A DNA stretch of 64,000 nucleotides from the NCBI RefSeq assembly GCF_932276165.1, contig NC_064012.1, positions 14,639,501 through 14,703,500 of the forward strand. Reading direction: 5' to 3'. Source of the stretch: Plutella xylostella. Lineage: Eukaryota; Arthropoda; Insecta; Lepidoptera; Plutellidae. The position numbers and the translations under genes were made by a program. Below the pieces are notes generated by a model. It made no database searches, was not told the DNA's origin, and saw only the letters and a program-made list of their open reading frames with translations. Below, piece by piece: positions 38,322 through 50,600 of the stretch (position 1 is its first letter; the number at the start of each line of letters is the position of its first letter).

Positions 38322-38642
38322 TATAATAAAATAAATTTAATTATCTATTCAAGTAGGTATATCCTTGATAAAGCTATCGAGATTAATCAGAAATACTATT
38401 AATAATAACTTTAGCCTTATAATAAGTTTTGTTTTATTACTTATACACAAATTCATTTTCTTTCGATTTCATCAGTTTTATGCATGGAAGTAATAGAAAT
38501 GGTTTTATCTGAGGGTTTTATGTATAAAACTAACATTATTTATTTTTTCTCTATGTATAAAACTTGATAAAACTAAACAAGACAAATCCTCTACCGCCAC
38601 AGATTACAACTGATTTACTTATTCCGAGGAACGTACGTACAG

Positions 38643-38704
38643 GAGACCATAGAGAAACTTTTGCATTCATTCATTCATTTGTCGTATTTAGTTTCTCTAT
38701 GGTC
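38643..38704. repeat. short inverted repeat upstream of Mical
   Basis: GACCATAGAGAAACT and AGTTTCTCTATGGTC around a ~30-bp loop with CATTCATTCATT. Confidence 0.7.
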
Positions 38705-38845
38705 ACACTTTGTCTTTGGCCGGTCACTCACTGTCAATCCCAGTCTCGGTCCTTTTCTATTCAAAATTCGTTTTCGTTCATTGAATATTGAGTAATGGTT
38801 GTGAGCGCAGCAAGTGTTTTTTATTTATTTAGTGGATAATTGCAG
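38705..38845 (+). other. candidate non-coding first exon of Mical
   Basis: A region less AT-rich than its surroundings ends in a strong donor, ATTGCAG|GTAAGT, at 38845. The next plus-strand coding exon is the Mical start at 47630. No long ORF runs through it. The 5' end is unknown and the link to Mical is inferred from order and strand. Confidence 0.35.
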
Positions 38846-40440
38846 GTAAGTTTTTCAAAACAAACTTTTACAACTCTATATTGAATAATATCTACAGTAA
38901 CTGTAAGAATTATGATTAATTCATCTCGTGTAACTCTCACTTTGCAGAATAAATGCAATGCAATTATATTTACTTTGTGTCTGGTTAATCAGCCCAGCAT
39001 GTTATTCAAGGAATATGACGATCTCTAGTGTTTCTGTTTTGCTGAATACATATTTTTGTTAAGTATCATTTCAGTTATATGTATAGCTCTGCAGTTAATT
39101 ATGAGATAGCAAGTTGGTTGTTGATTGTCTGGTGTGTTTTTTTTTGCAATTACAGTGATTCATCAACCATCCAGATAAAATTTTGTGTATCACCTTGCAC
39201 TGCATTGTTAAAAGTGAGAGATTTCATACAAGAATAACCTAACAAGGATATATGTATATAAAGCATTCTACAAAATCTTCTTGTTTTAACATAGTTATCA
39301 ATTTGAAAACAAGGCAATTTAAGGGCATGAAAACTAGTTTTAAAGTTCAATGAAGCTACACCATATACATCTCTTCAGATATTTTGTGGTACACTAATAA
39401 TCTGTATTTGAGGTGAGGAAAGTGTCAAGATTGACTAACAAAATAATAAAGTCCTGAGGGATTTAGAGGAAGTCATGAGTCTTATAAACAAAATTCAAGT
39501 CTTTTTACAAAAGATCCAAAATTCTGAAGAACTCGAGTTCTGAGTCTTAGTTAAAAGATTAAAGTCCTGAAAAAAACCTGGTTAAGAGCATGTCGGACAC
39601 ACACATGAATGGGTTTGATGGCTTGAAACCATTCACTTAGGGCAACTGCACATCATAAGTTATATAGGTCGAGCTATATAAAAATAACGAAGTATAATAC
39701 GGAGTCCGATATAGTTTTTGTTGAAAGTACAACAGTAACTTGGGTATATGAATATTTCAAAAGTTAAAGGGGGCGGGGACACTCAAATTTTAACTTTACT
39801 GGGAGGCAATTTTTGTTGTATTTAAAGACTGCTTTGTAAATTTTTGAACTATACCCCATACAGTGGGGTATGTTTAAACTTTTTTTTCAAACTTACTTTT
39901 CACTGTATGGGAGAGGAGGGTAAAAATTAATTATTTTTCAATAGATTTAAAAACCAATTTTGATTATCAGTAAGTATACATAATATCTCCACCTATTTTC
40001 GTGAAAATTGGTGCAGAAATGGCGGAGAAAGAGCCAGGACAGACGGACAGACATGATGAAACTATAAGGGTTCCTAGTAGACTTATAGAACCCTAAAAAG
40101 GACTGAAGTATCAAAATAAATTGGTACTAAAAGACTAGAGTCTTTCACCAACACTTTGTATCGACCCACAAAACTTTTCACATGCCATTTTTATGGCCTT
40201 TTCGGTGTGTCGCCGTTTCTCCATATTTTATGTTGTTGTAGTCCCATGGCACCCCAGAACAGAGGTTCAGACGGTCTCCACTAACTTCCGTCACTTCCGA
40301 CTATCTTCAGCTGTAATTTTGGCCTAGCTCCAGCTTTGTCCAGCGGCAGATAATGCAATTTGCTATTATTCTACCCTATTCTATTCTCTGTGAGGGTGTA
40401 AGTACCTGCACCAGGTTCTCTCTTTGCGCTGATATATAAT
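38846..40440. other. intron-like stretch with old repeats
   Basis: Mostly AT-rich. Around 39760-40095 a decayed copy of the GGGTTC...GACAGACGGACAG dispersed repeat is visible. No gene was seen. Confidence 0.4.
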
Positions 40441-40545
40441 TTCTTCTTGTTAGTAAGAAAGAAAAGAAAGAAAGACTTTTCGCTTTAATTCGCTTTATTT
40501 GTAATATTTGTACAATAAAGAGTTAAATAAATAAATAAATATATC
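40441..40545 (+). repeat. LINE 3' tail
   Basis: GTACAATAAAGAGTTAAATA followed by (AAAT)n, the kind of 3' end left by short LINE insertions. Confidence 0.4.
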
Positions 40546-40682
40546 TTATATGAATCCTAACTTCCTAACTAATATATAATATAATTGCGAAAGTAACTGT
40601 GTCTGTCTGTCTGTCTGTTACTCTTTCACGCCAAAACTACTGGACGGATTTGAATGTAATTTGGTACACATATGGTCTAGAC

Positions 40683-41329
40683 TAGAGATGCCACGAATAT
40701 TCGGCAACTATTCGGTATTCGGCCTATTCGGCCAGTTTTTTCAGTATTCGGTATTCGGCCGAATAGTGCGTACTATTCGGGCCGAATACCGAATAGTAAA
40801 TCATGTAAAAAATGACTTGTTATTTTAATCAAAATTGTGTACTAATTTCCAAATCACAACATTTTAGTACTTAAAATTAATCAGTATTAAGTTGTGCTGG
40901 ATAAAAACGAGCATTTCAGCATTTGGTAGCCCACGATTGCGCTTTTCATTGTAACCATCCTCAGAAAATAACCTCTCACTATAGACGCTATTTCCAGGTG
41001 AAGAAAGATAAGTTATTGCAAATTTCAAAAGGTTCGAGTATTGTTTTTTGTTTGCTGACCACCACTTGTAAGGATCGGACATCCGATCTAGGCGAACTAT
41101 TATCAAATAATTCCGCTCGTTTGCCACAGCATTCTGCCTCCTAATAATAAGAATTTCTCATATAATCTGCATATAATCTGTAGCGACTTCTTGCATGCAG
41201 TTCCAGGAACAAAAAAAACAGGTTGTAGCGCCGAATATTCGGCGGCCGAATATTCGGCGCTTCGGCCGGCAGCGTTGCCGAATATTCGGTATTCGGTATT
41301 CGGCCAATTCACTATTCGTGGCAACACTA
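40683..41329 (-). mobile_element. non-autonomous hAT element, 647 bp
   Basis: Flanked by the 8-bp target duplication GTCTAGAC (40675-40682, 41330-41337). Inverted ends TAGAGATGCCACGAATA / TAGTGTTGCCACGAATA. Subterminal clusters of ATTCGGTATTCGGCC occur at both ends. It retains only the last part of the transposase gene. Confidence 0.9.
40864..41127 (-). pseudogene. hAT transposase dimerisation-domain fragment
   Basis: An 87-codon frame with DPYKWWSANKKQYSNLLKFA, YLSSPGNSVYSERLFSEDG and NEKRNRGLPNAEMLVFIQHN, the classic C-terminal hATC dimerisation domain (WW, SER.FS, KR.RL motifs). The catalytic DDE part and zinc finger are absent; the first M is not the native start. The C-terminal domain alone has no transposase activity. 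Confidence 0.85.
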
Positions 41330-41425
41330 GTCTAGACCCTGAGAAAGAACATAGGCTACTTTTTATTTCGGAATTACCACGGGAAAACTTATTAAGGCTA
41401 AGCGAAGCTTGCGGGAACAGCTAGT

Positions 41426-42734
41426 ATCTTATATTCTTCAAAATTCAGCTATTGTCCCATAAAATTTTCCGCAACTAGTTGACTAAACCTGCACATGTAT
41501 GTGTGTACGTACAACCCGCTGCGAACCAGCATGGTGGGCAATGGCACAAGCTCAGGTTGGCTAAACAAGGTTCCAATCGAGTGACTCCGCTGTAGGGACA
41601 ACATAATAGAATGGAACGTAAAATGACCTACATTAGCGGCTCTCGCAGCTAAACTTTTCTCTCGGCTCACATTTTCCCGCATCTTGCTCGCAGCATAGTT
41701 GCCGAATTTATTCGTTAGGAATCCGGTAAATGTTAGTGTCTACAAAGCAGCTCTTGCCTACACCGCCGCGCTCTTTACCGCTTTGTGTTGAACACATTCC
41801 TTTGTACACGTTTCGGCACTATAATTATCATGTTAGGAACCGCACGAACTCTCTAGTCTTCATATAACTTGTCAAATACCTTGGTAATCTTTACGTCCTC
41901 TCCTAATTTCAAGAATCATAAAAACTTGGATGTGTCTTGCACACTCGGTACCGCGTCGTGCCAACTCAGCCAGCGAACGTTACCAACACGAAAACTAATC
42001 CGTAGCAGGTACATCGACAGTCCAACATCAGTACTGAGAAGACAAGCCAGTTCACCAGCAGCGATGTATTGTCAATTCAATATCGTTTTGGTAAAGCCGA
42101 GATGGCGTGAATACGGCACCTGCCCACATGCTTTCTGCGCACGAGGCGTCATTACAGTCATTAACCATTTAGGAGGTGTTCACGAGATGGTCACTGTCAA
42201 AAGGAAACCCACATTAAATTAGCGAAATACGAGGCATTACAGACTGCATACATACATGCACATCGTCACAGCTATATGCTTTTCTACCACACTTTCACTC
42301 AATATTTACATAATACGTTCCTTATTTTATTCATTGAGAGACACCTCTGTTTTCAAGTCCTATAATGTATGCGTGTTATATTATTATAATAATGTTACCC
42401 TCTGAGATGAAATTAATTTGACGAGACGCGTCTTGTATGCGTGGGCTTGTCTGAAGGGTTAGAAAATAATTGAAATCGATTTTGTTCACATAATTTACTT
42501 CGCGGAAAATTTGCGACGTTATCAGCAATGTTTTAACGAGCGAAGATTTAATTTCTATTTTGCCTGAACCTGCTCAACGAGAAATTAAGTTTCATAGGTT
42601 TAGAAAATAATTACATACAGTCGATTTTGTTTTACATGTTTTCTTTCGCAATTTTCGTAATAACATTGCGACATTTATTATTGTTATATTATAATTGTCG
42701 TCGTATCATAAATTTGGTTTCTACCCTAAGGTAG
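41426..42734. other. stretch without recognised genes
   Basis: Intron-like sequence of Mical, if its first exon is near 38.8 kb. No repeat or gene was identified with confidence. Confidence 0.35.
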
Positions 42735-43315
42735 GTTTTTAGGGTTCCGTAGCCAAAATGGCAAAAACGGAACCCTTATAGTTTCGTCATGTCCGTCTGT
42801 CCGTCTGTCCGTCTGTCCGTCTGTCACAGCCGATTTACTCGGAAACTATAAGTACTACAGTGATGAAATTTGATGGGAATATGTGTTGTATGAACCGCTA
42901 CAAAAATATGACACTAAATAGTAAAAAAAAGAATTGGGGGTGGGGCCCATGGGGATACATGTAACTGAGGGATGAAATTTTTTTTTTCGATGTACATACC
43001 CGTGTGGGGTATCAATGGAAAGGTCTTTTAAAATGATATAAAGTTTTCTAAAAAACATTTTTCTTAAAGTGAACGGTTTTTGAGATATCAGCTCTCAAAG
43101 TCGTAAAAAGTATGTCCCCCCCCCTCTATTTTTATAACTACGGGGTATACAATTCTAAAAAAAATAGAGGTGATGCATGCTAATTAACTCTTTCAACGAT
43201 TTTTGGTTTGATCAAAGTATCTCTTATAGTTTTTGAGATAGGTTGATTTAACTGTAATTTTGCTGCTACGGAACCCTTTGTGCGCGAGCCCGACTCGCAC
43301 TTGGCCGGTTTTTGT
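42735..43315 (-). repeat. dispersed lepidopteran repeat (GGCCAAGTGC type), long copy
   Basis: Plus-strand start AGGGTTCCGTAGCCAAAATG with (GTCCGTCT)n, end CGACTCGCACTTGGCCGG. Inverse orientation of the copy at 7953. Contains the inverted GGGTTCCGTA.../...CGGAACCCT ends. Confidence 0.65.
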
Positions 43316-43836
43316 TTTAGAATTCTTAATTCCACCTTAAATAGATCGATAGGTACATCATATTTACTTAACAATAACAGAACCTGAATTTTATTCCATG
43401 ATAATATGAATTATAGCAGATCTTACGAAATAAATTTCTATGTACTTAATTAACAATTAACTTTTCCTATTAGACCAGTTATTCTTTATACGACTGCTCT
43501 GTAATTTGCAATGCGTAACCGACTTGTTACTAAATTTTTCTTATTACGTGGTATGGACTTCCTTATTTGACGAAATAAAAGTGCTTTACCGTTTTTACTT
43601 TTTAATTCTAAAAAATATTCTACCGGCGAAGCGCAGATAAAATTTGAACACATGAAAATAGGATGTGTGTTCTATTTACTGCAGATGTTATTATTAGTAG
43701 TGTGCCGGTGTCCTGCATGTAAGAGTGCTTTGTGTCGTTTTCCTGGTTCTTTGTTCAGTTTGTAATTGCACTATTCACGCTGCAGCCTTGCGCCGCACTT
43801 GAAAGCGTTTCCGAACGCGTCGATTAAACACACTAA

Positions 43837-44034
43837 GGGCTCCCGCACACGGGCCACCGGCCACAGCCACAAACGCCGCCACGAGAAGCGTTTGTATGGA
43901 AACGATTTGAAGCGTGTGGCTGCCACCGGCGTCAACCGTGTGCGGCGAGTCCATATAAAATGTACGAAAATAACAGAAAATATGCCAGTGGCGGCGTTTT
44001 GTGGCTGTGGCCGGTGGCCCGTGTGTGGTAGCCC
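43837..44034. mobile_element. palindromic MITE, TAA target duplication
   Basis: 198 bp, ends GGGCTCCCGCACACGGGCCA and the inverse with small changes, arms of ~45 bp, TAA at 43834-43836 and 44035-44037. Confidence 0.85.
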
Positions 44035-44130
44035 TAACGCGTCACCATGACCGGAGCATCTCCCGAACGGTCGTGGGTTTCGATTCTCGAACACCGGAGT
44101 GGCTCTGGCTCGGTACTGTCTAGTGTTAGT

Positions 44131-44380
44131 TTAGATTAACGATATGCGAACAAGATGGAATGTCAGTGCAAAAGAAACGTCTCGTGACAAATAACACCCC
44201 ACTTCTACCACTGAGTTCTTACTTTAAATGCGTTCGGTTTGAATACTTGTGACTTTTTTCATTGGTACTATAGTTGTCATTAGGTTGAACTTAAAACGGT
44301 TTAACAGTAACCCAAATGCGGTCACATTTTTCGTTTGTTTTTGTTAGTGACACCATCTTGTTCGCATATTGTTAATCTAA
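44131..44380. mobile_element. palindromic MITE, TTAGATTAACGATATGCGAA ends
   Basis: 250 bp; the same family occurs inverted and more decayed at 58250-58493. Confidence 0.7.
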
Positions 44381-46695
44381 GAGCGTCAGCGATTAGCGGC
44401 CGGACCGGAGTCGATATGTTGCGCTTTACCGCCACCTTGCCAACCCGTGGGAGGGTATTCTAATTTAAAAGATTAGTTAGCGGCTGTAGGCGCGGACCGC
44501 ACTCGCGCCGCCGCCGCTATCGCTTACGTCACCGCTGCACTGATCCACTGCTCCCATTTTGCTGGATGAGTAAATAGCTGCGGTCTCATGCGTTCATTTT
44601 ATTCCACCGGCCACTTCGGTCGGAGTCAACGACCACTTTAAGAAGTTGATTCATAAACAGCACCGCCTTTGCATTGTGTACTGTTTAGGAGCTATTTTGC
44701 ATTTTAATTTGCTTTCTGTCATGTTGTGAAACACGTATCCCAGAAGGCTAGACGCGAGGGTTGACATGCATGATTGGACACGTGGCTACTTTCGTTTCTA
44801 CGTAGATTGCGCAAATGTGGTTCTTAAAGTCGAGTGGTTAACGTTGGTATTTTTAGTTGTAGCGTCATGAACCTGTTGAAACCTTTTGGACGCTCCACTA
44901 AAGAGTTGGCAGACTCTCGGGCTTAGTGTCGACGCCGATATTGCTGTGTAGGTTCGCTATTGTCTTCAGCTGTGTCACTTGTTTCATTGTCATGGGATTC
45001 CAGCTACCCTGTGTCCGCTTTCACTCGCTATACTTACCTAAAATGTGTATAACTTTGGCCGCCGCTGGCTTGCTTCTGTATTACAACAACAACTATAAAC
45101 ACTTCCCAGACTAGCGATAAACTGTACTCGTAAACTTGTGCTGGAAACTTCCTAGTCAGTCGAGGATGTCCGCCCCGACTTTGGCCGAGAACTTGAGAAG
45201 CTATTTTCAGTGTGCTGCAGTCTCGTGATGGAAATGGGTAGTTCGATTACTTGCTCGAACTTTGATGGATGAGATGCAATAATAGACTTGCTAACTGCGA
45301 TGCGATGGCAATCAATTCAACAGTACGTCAAGAGGTATTAGGTCAAAACTTCCGTTTTGGACCTAGGTCTACTGAGGGTTTCTTTTCTTAGGTATTCATA
45401 CTTATGCGGTATAATTAATTAATGTAGTTATCGACATAACAAAAATGATAAAACATTAATTATACCGTGATTAATTTAATACCCCGACTCTGAATAAGAA
45501 GTGTCAAAATTCCAATGTGCACTAAATTAGTTTAATTACTAGTAAACATGTGGGTGTTGTCTAATTATAACGATTCTTGAGGAGAGTAAATAAACATGAA
45601 TCATGTAATCTGTATAATATAACATACTATAAGTTCTTATCCCGTCGATTCAGAGTTGCAGTTCGGACATAATTACATTCTTGAGTCTCTTGAATGATGA
45701 TGTTGATTGATACATCACCGATGCATCATTTTGTCACTAATCAGTGATGTGATGACACAATCGCTGCGCAATCCCCATACATAAATATTGTACATATCAC
45801 TGTATTGTATATTATATGAGTAATATCATCTGTATATCAATATAACACAGGTGGTGTAATAAGATGGAATAATGGACAGTATGGACATGTTATTACGTCC
45901 GCATTCCCGCTGGCCGCCTCTTACCCTTTGCCTTTGGCACTTAAAAACTCAATTGCTCATTAACTTTTATGTATCACATTGCATAATAATATGAATGCGG
46001 TAACAATAGAAATTAAACGTAATAATACGTATAGAGTATACCGTTGGCTATTTCAAGCTTCAGTAAAAATAATTTAATTATTTAGATTCCTACCCTATAT
46101 TGTTTTATCCGTCGCTCGCATGAAAATCGATCATGAGCCGATTCCGATAATAGACTCTCGTTGTCCGACAGCTCTCGTAGCCCTTGACGAGTAGTACTTA
46201 CCTAATACCCGAATAATTGCTCGTACGAGCAGTAGAGAATACTCTCTCCTGTATTATTGCCCTGCTTAAGCAAGCGTGCCTTAAAATCCACTATTTATGG
46301 CGATGATCTTTGGCCATTTCGTGCCTTACCCCAGCAGTATCTTGTCAGGTCGGGTGAGTGTGCTGGTTCAACAACTTTCCTTAAAAAGCATTGCGACTGC
46401 CCACAAAGCCAATATTAAAATTAAGGACACAAATTATATTCAATTCGTGAATACATTAACTTTGCATTCCGAATATTAAACGCCCAATCCGAGTTTGTAA
46501 CTTGAACTTCATTTCAAAACTAATCTGACTGGCTAATCCCTTTACCGCTGTAACTAATCCTAATAGTCCAGCTCTAGTGTTGGTCATCAACACGCTAAGA
46601 AATAGAACAAGTATGGGCCCTGGATGAGATCGAACCTCATGCACTGGGTACTTTCGGTAGTATCACCATTGACAGACCGGTTGCACGGTTCCGTT
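44381..46695. other. stretch without recognised genes
   Basis: No gene or strong repeat. An imperfect palindrome with TATAATTAATTAATG lies at 45400-45475. Confidence 0.35.
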
Positions 46696-46830
46696 GTTAC
46701 AACTGACATCATCATCAGCCATCAACCAACAACTTTCCACTGTTGGACATTCAACACTGTCAGTTTACCTGATCTAAACACTACTGGCTACCTGTCTAAG
46801 GTCGTCGCCGTTCCAAGCAAATGACTGGAT
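46696..46830 (-). repeat. RTE-like LINE 3' end relic
   Basis: On the minus strand CGACGACCTTAGACAGGTAG, then TGTCCAACAGTGGA and GCTGATGATGATG, a decayed copy of the tail seen at 22711-22925. Confidence 0.5.
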
Positions 46831-47417
46831 CACGCCCACGCAACGATTTGTCGTGTTCAATCATAAAATATTTCCTTTGCCTATGATAATAAGTTATTAT
46901 ATAATGTTACTACTTAGTAACTTAGTAACATTATACATATGTATTAACCAAAAAATATAATAACTTGACAAACTAAACTCTTTTAGGTGCGAAAAGCGGC
47001 GCAAGGCGCAAGTGAAGTAAAATTTTAGTAGTCGGACTACTACTGTAATATCTTTACTCCTTCGTTGATTGCTTATGTGTAGATAGACGTAGGTGAGAGC
47101 ACAGGAGCTAGTGTACCAACATTCTTCTTAGCGTGTTGGTGACAAACACGAGTGCTGATCTTTTGTTTAACAGCGTGGTGAAAAGAGATTAGCTGGACGG
47201 ACAAAAGTTTTCCGTAGCTCTCGAAGCCGCTCTATATGAGTTAGTGCGACGCAAAACTTTGGTAGCGGCGACTAAACCACGTGCCTGTGCCACGCCGCTT
47301 GAGTAGACTTAAAAACGTGCCGCTTACCTACATTTTGTATTGAAACGTTTTGAAGCGGCAAGATGCCTGCGCAGCGCCTTCGCCTTATGCCTTTTCTGTG
47401 TAATTCGCGCCTTTGAT

Positions 47418-47635
47418 CTTCTGGTGTACCAACAGTTTACCCCTTCATTTACAACAACCCCTTCGTCCGCCCATCAGGTCGCCATGCAACTTTGGTCACG
47501 TCTTGGCGTGCGCGTCTTTTGCGTGCTAGGTCTTCTGGTGTACCAACAGTTTACCCCTCCATTTACAACAAACCCTTCTTCCCCCAGTTTACCTCTCAAT
47601 TTATGCTTAACCCTTTTCCCCTCCATCAGGTCGCC
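47418..47635 (+). repeat. duplicated acceptor/start module upstream of the Mical coding start
   Basis: The unit CTTCTGGTGTACCAACAGTT with downstream ATTTACAACAA occurs at 47418 and 47532. The acceptor plus start, CATCAGGTCGCCATGCA, occurs at 47474-47490 and 47625-47641. The first ATG (47484) is out of frame with Mical. Confidence 0.85.
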
Positions 47636-50600
47636 ATGCACCGCTTGCGCGCGGAGCCGCCGGCGCCGGCGAACGCGCTGGCCGCGGAGATGTTCGACCA
47701 CCTCTGCGCCGCCGGCACCATGAAGCAGATCCTGGCGCTGCACCGCGAGATCTGCAACACGCTCAACCTCAAGCCGAATAGGCTGCCCGACTTCTATCCG
47801 ATATTGAAGGTGAGTTCTTTTGAGTCCGCACCACCTAACGAGTACAGTGGTGAGACAGTATCTGATCCTCGACCAATGAACGGCTAGCAAGTGACCGAGT
47901 GCGCGGCCGAGGACGCTGACTCGCCACTGTACTCGTTAGGTGTAATCGACCCATAACAAACTTGTATCCGATACTCAAGGTTTAGTGGTAGTCGTCCATT
48001 GGCGATGATGGTATACTGACGAGCAATGTAAAAGTTCCACCTGCCATTGCCGTTCCATATGTCACTGGAAGTTTTTCATTGCTCTTGAAAGTCTTGAGTG
48101 CACCTGCCTTAGTTAGTCTCTATTTATGTTGGTTCTAATGTAGTGGGATTCAACGGGTTTTGTTATTTTATTAGACTACAAAAGCTGCAATAAGCCGAAA
48201 AGACATTTTCTCAAGAGTACTTGCTGTGCGGTGCGGTAGCGATAATGTTATCAACAACCTAGTATATAAAGTAAATAAAATACGTGAATTTTCACTATGA
48301 TACGTGATACAGTGGCTTAGTAATGACGAATGAAAGTGCCAAGAAGTCTCCTCAACTCTCCTCAACTGAGTAATGTCTCTGACGGCTATTACACAATTTA
48401 CACATCCTCATGAGCAAAGTACACTTACGAGTAATGAATAAGTTCCAGTAGCACCAAAACGGAAAAGGATAGCTTAAAAACGCAGCCGTCGCGTCGTGCG
48501 GAATATTGAAGAAATTTAACAGGACATCAAAATATCACCGAAAACTTAAAAGTGGGCCCTCTTCGGTGTTATTTTATGGGAGGAACATTTTCATTCCTCG
48601 CCAGTGTACACCAGATAATAAATAGTAGAAAATCCACTATTATTTAATTAAATCCATTTCAATTTCCGACGGTGTCGGGCATGTCATATTCCCTGAGTCC
48701 TTTTGAAATGGATTAAAAGCATTGAAGATCCGCCCGCCCCCGCTGCCGCCCCCGCCCTCCGTCGCATCGGAAAAACGTCAAACTTTTCCAAACAGAATAA
48801 AACTAGAGTGCTCGCTCTGTGGCACGATCGATTGATTTACAATTTTATTCAATTTATCTTTCTTCTTTTGCTCTGCGCTGGTTTCTAGGTAATGGATTTT
48901 ATTAAAGCGACTTGGTGGTGGTGGTATATAACCCTGGTAGTTTTTCCGAATGACCTAGGCGATCGCGTATTCTACGTACCTACTTTGGATCTAATACTAA
49001 ACACCGCCCCATAGACTTTGCACCAACGCATCTCTGCCTACCTTGTCAGGTGTTACAGTACCGTACAGCCATTATTTCTCGTAAACTTTTACGTAACAAA
49101 CAATGTTTGGTTCTTATTTCTGTTTCTACTTTTTATTATTTAACTCCATTATTAAGGTCACAGTTGAAACCCATTCGTGGGCAACAATGTTTCTGTCCAT
49201 TAAAACTTTGGACGGACTAAGCTCTTGTTTCCAGTTTGAGTACTATGTACAGTAGGGGACTCCATAAACGTCATACTTTAGTCTCTGTTCGTTCTTACTT
49301 GGTCAGTAGTCAGAGTTATTGGACAGCATATTGAACATGTTATGTGGCTTCCACAGTACCAATGGCTGTTAGGTGTAATTTATAATTTAAAATCTATCGA
49401 GCAGCACGGACGGCTAAGCCGTGTTTGCAAAGTGCTGGCACTAATGGCCGGAGTGTACAATGCATTTCGAATGTTGTTAGCGTTATGGATTATTAATGAG
49501 ATTTTGTAGTTCCGAGTTCCGACTTTGTATTTTCGAACCATCAGAAATGCTCTCTCGAATATTGAAATTCGCAAAATCAATGCGTATTTTGTAGGTGCAC
49601 ATCGTTGAATCAAAGAATACTATATGGTATTCCACATCCTTGAAAGATACGCATCATAAATCCCATTATTTTCTTCTTCATAAACGGCATCGGCATTAGC
49701 AAAACACCTACAAAGGTACCCTCCTACGTTATATCTACAAAGTATCTACCTACCAAAGCTCAAAATAAAATAGTACTTATGCTTATTATTATAATTGGTT
49801 GATGTTTAAGTTTAAGCATCCAGCCGAATCGTTCACTCCGATCTTTCGGAGTGTATTGGGAATATGTTATAGGCAGATTTCCATTTCGCATCGCAGGCTG
49901 TTCGTGGGTGTAAATTCAGAGTGTAGCCTCAGGGCAGACCTGAAACTGCACTTCCGGTTTAATAATATTATATCTTCATATAGGTATAGGTAGGTACTAT
50001 ATCGAATGCAAACTCGGGTAGGTAAACATGAAACGATTATTCCATACTTTTTTACACCGGTCGTTTTTGTAAATGTTGTATCAATTTGCTTTCTACCTAA
50101 GTTTTCCTGCATTACCTTGACACCTATAGTAATGGGGTGACGAAATTGTATTATTAAATATACCATCACTCATCTGAAACCGATCGATAATCGACCTCCT
50201 ACGTTTTATTCCAATATAACCCAAGCCCGCAGGAAAGTCTAGTTCTTTCCCGACCCTTATTTATTTGCTTTCTTTTCTGTTGACTAAACCTATAGTGTAT
50301 CGTTGATAAACGTCGATAGCCTGAGTGCTGTACCCTCGTGTGTGCTAATGGCATTACGGGCTCGTTAGATATTCTCCGCTGTTCATATTTGTTTTCGATT
50401 AAATTTACACGTTGTTCGAGAGCTTTCGATTACTAGGTCAGGGTAGATAGGAAATTGTTTTCGACGTACGCGAACAACAACTAAGTGGGTTTGCGCTCAC
50501 GGGTAAGAGAAACATTATACACAGGTTCGTTATCGACGTTGATAAAACCCCGTATTTATGGCAAAGCGCGATATAGTGACGTTCATCTTCGACCATAGCG

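Larger units (their letters stand above)
40563..41425 (+). mobile_element. Lep1-type Helitron split by a hAT element
   Basis: TCCTAACTAATATATAAT start, (TGTC)n, GCCAAAACTACTGGACGGAT, and after the hAT insertion ACATAGGCTACTTTTTAT to CAGCTAGT at 41425. Confidence 0.8.

Noticed and set aside
43766..44094. overlapping frames on both strands
   Set aside because: They arise from the palindromic GC-rich MITE at 43837-44034.
47340..47890. longer Mical N-terminus or other genes in the overlapping frames
   Set aside because: The acceptor at 47629 and the ATG right after it give the best fit; the upstream frame lacks an ATG and lies in the duplicated intron sequence.
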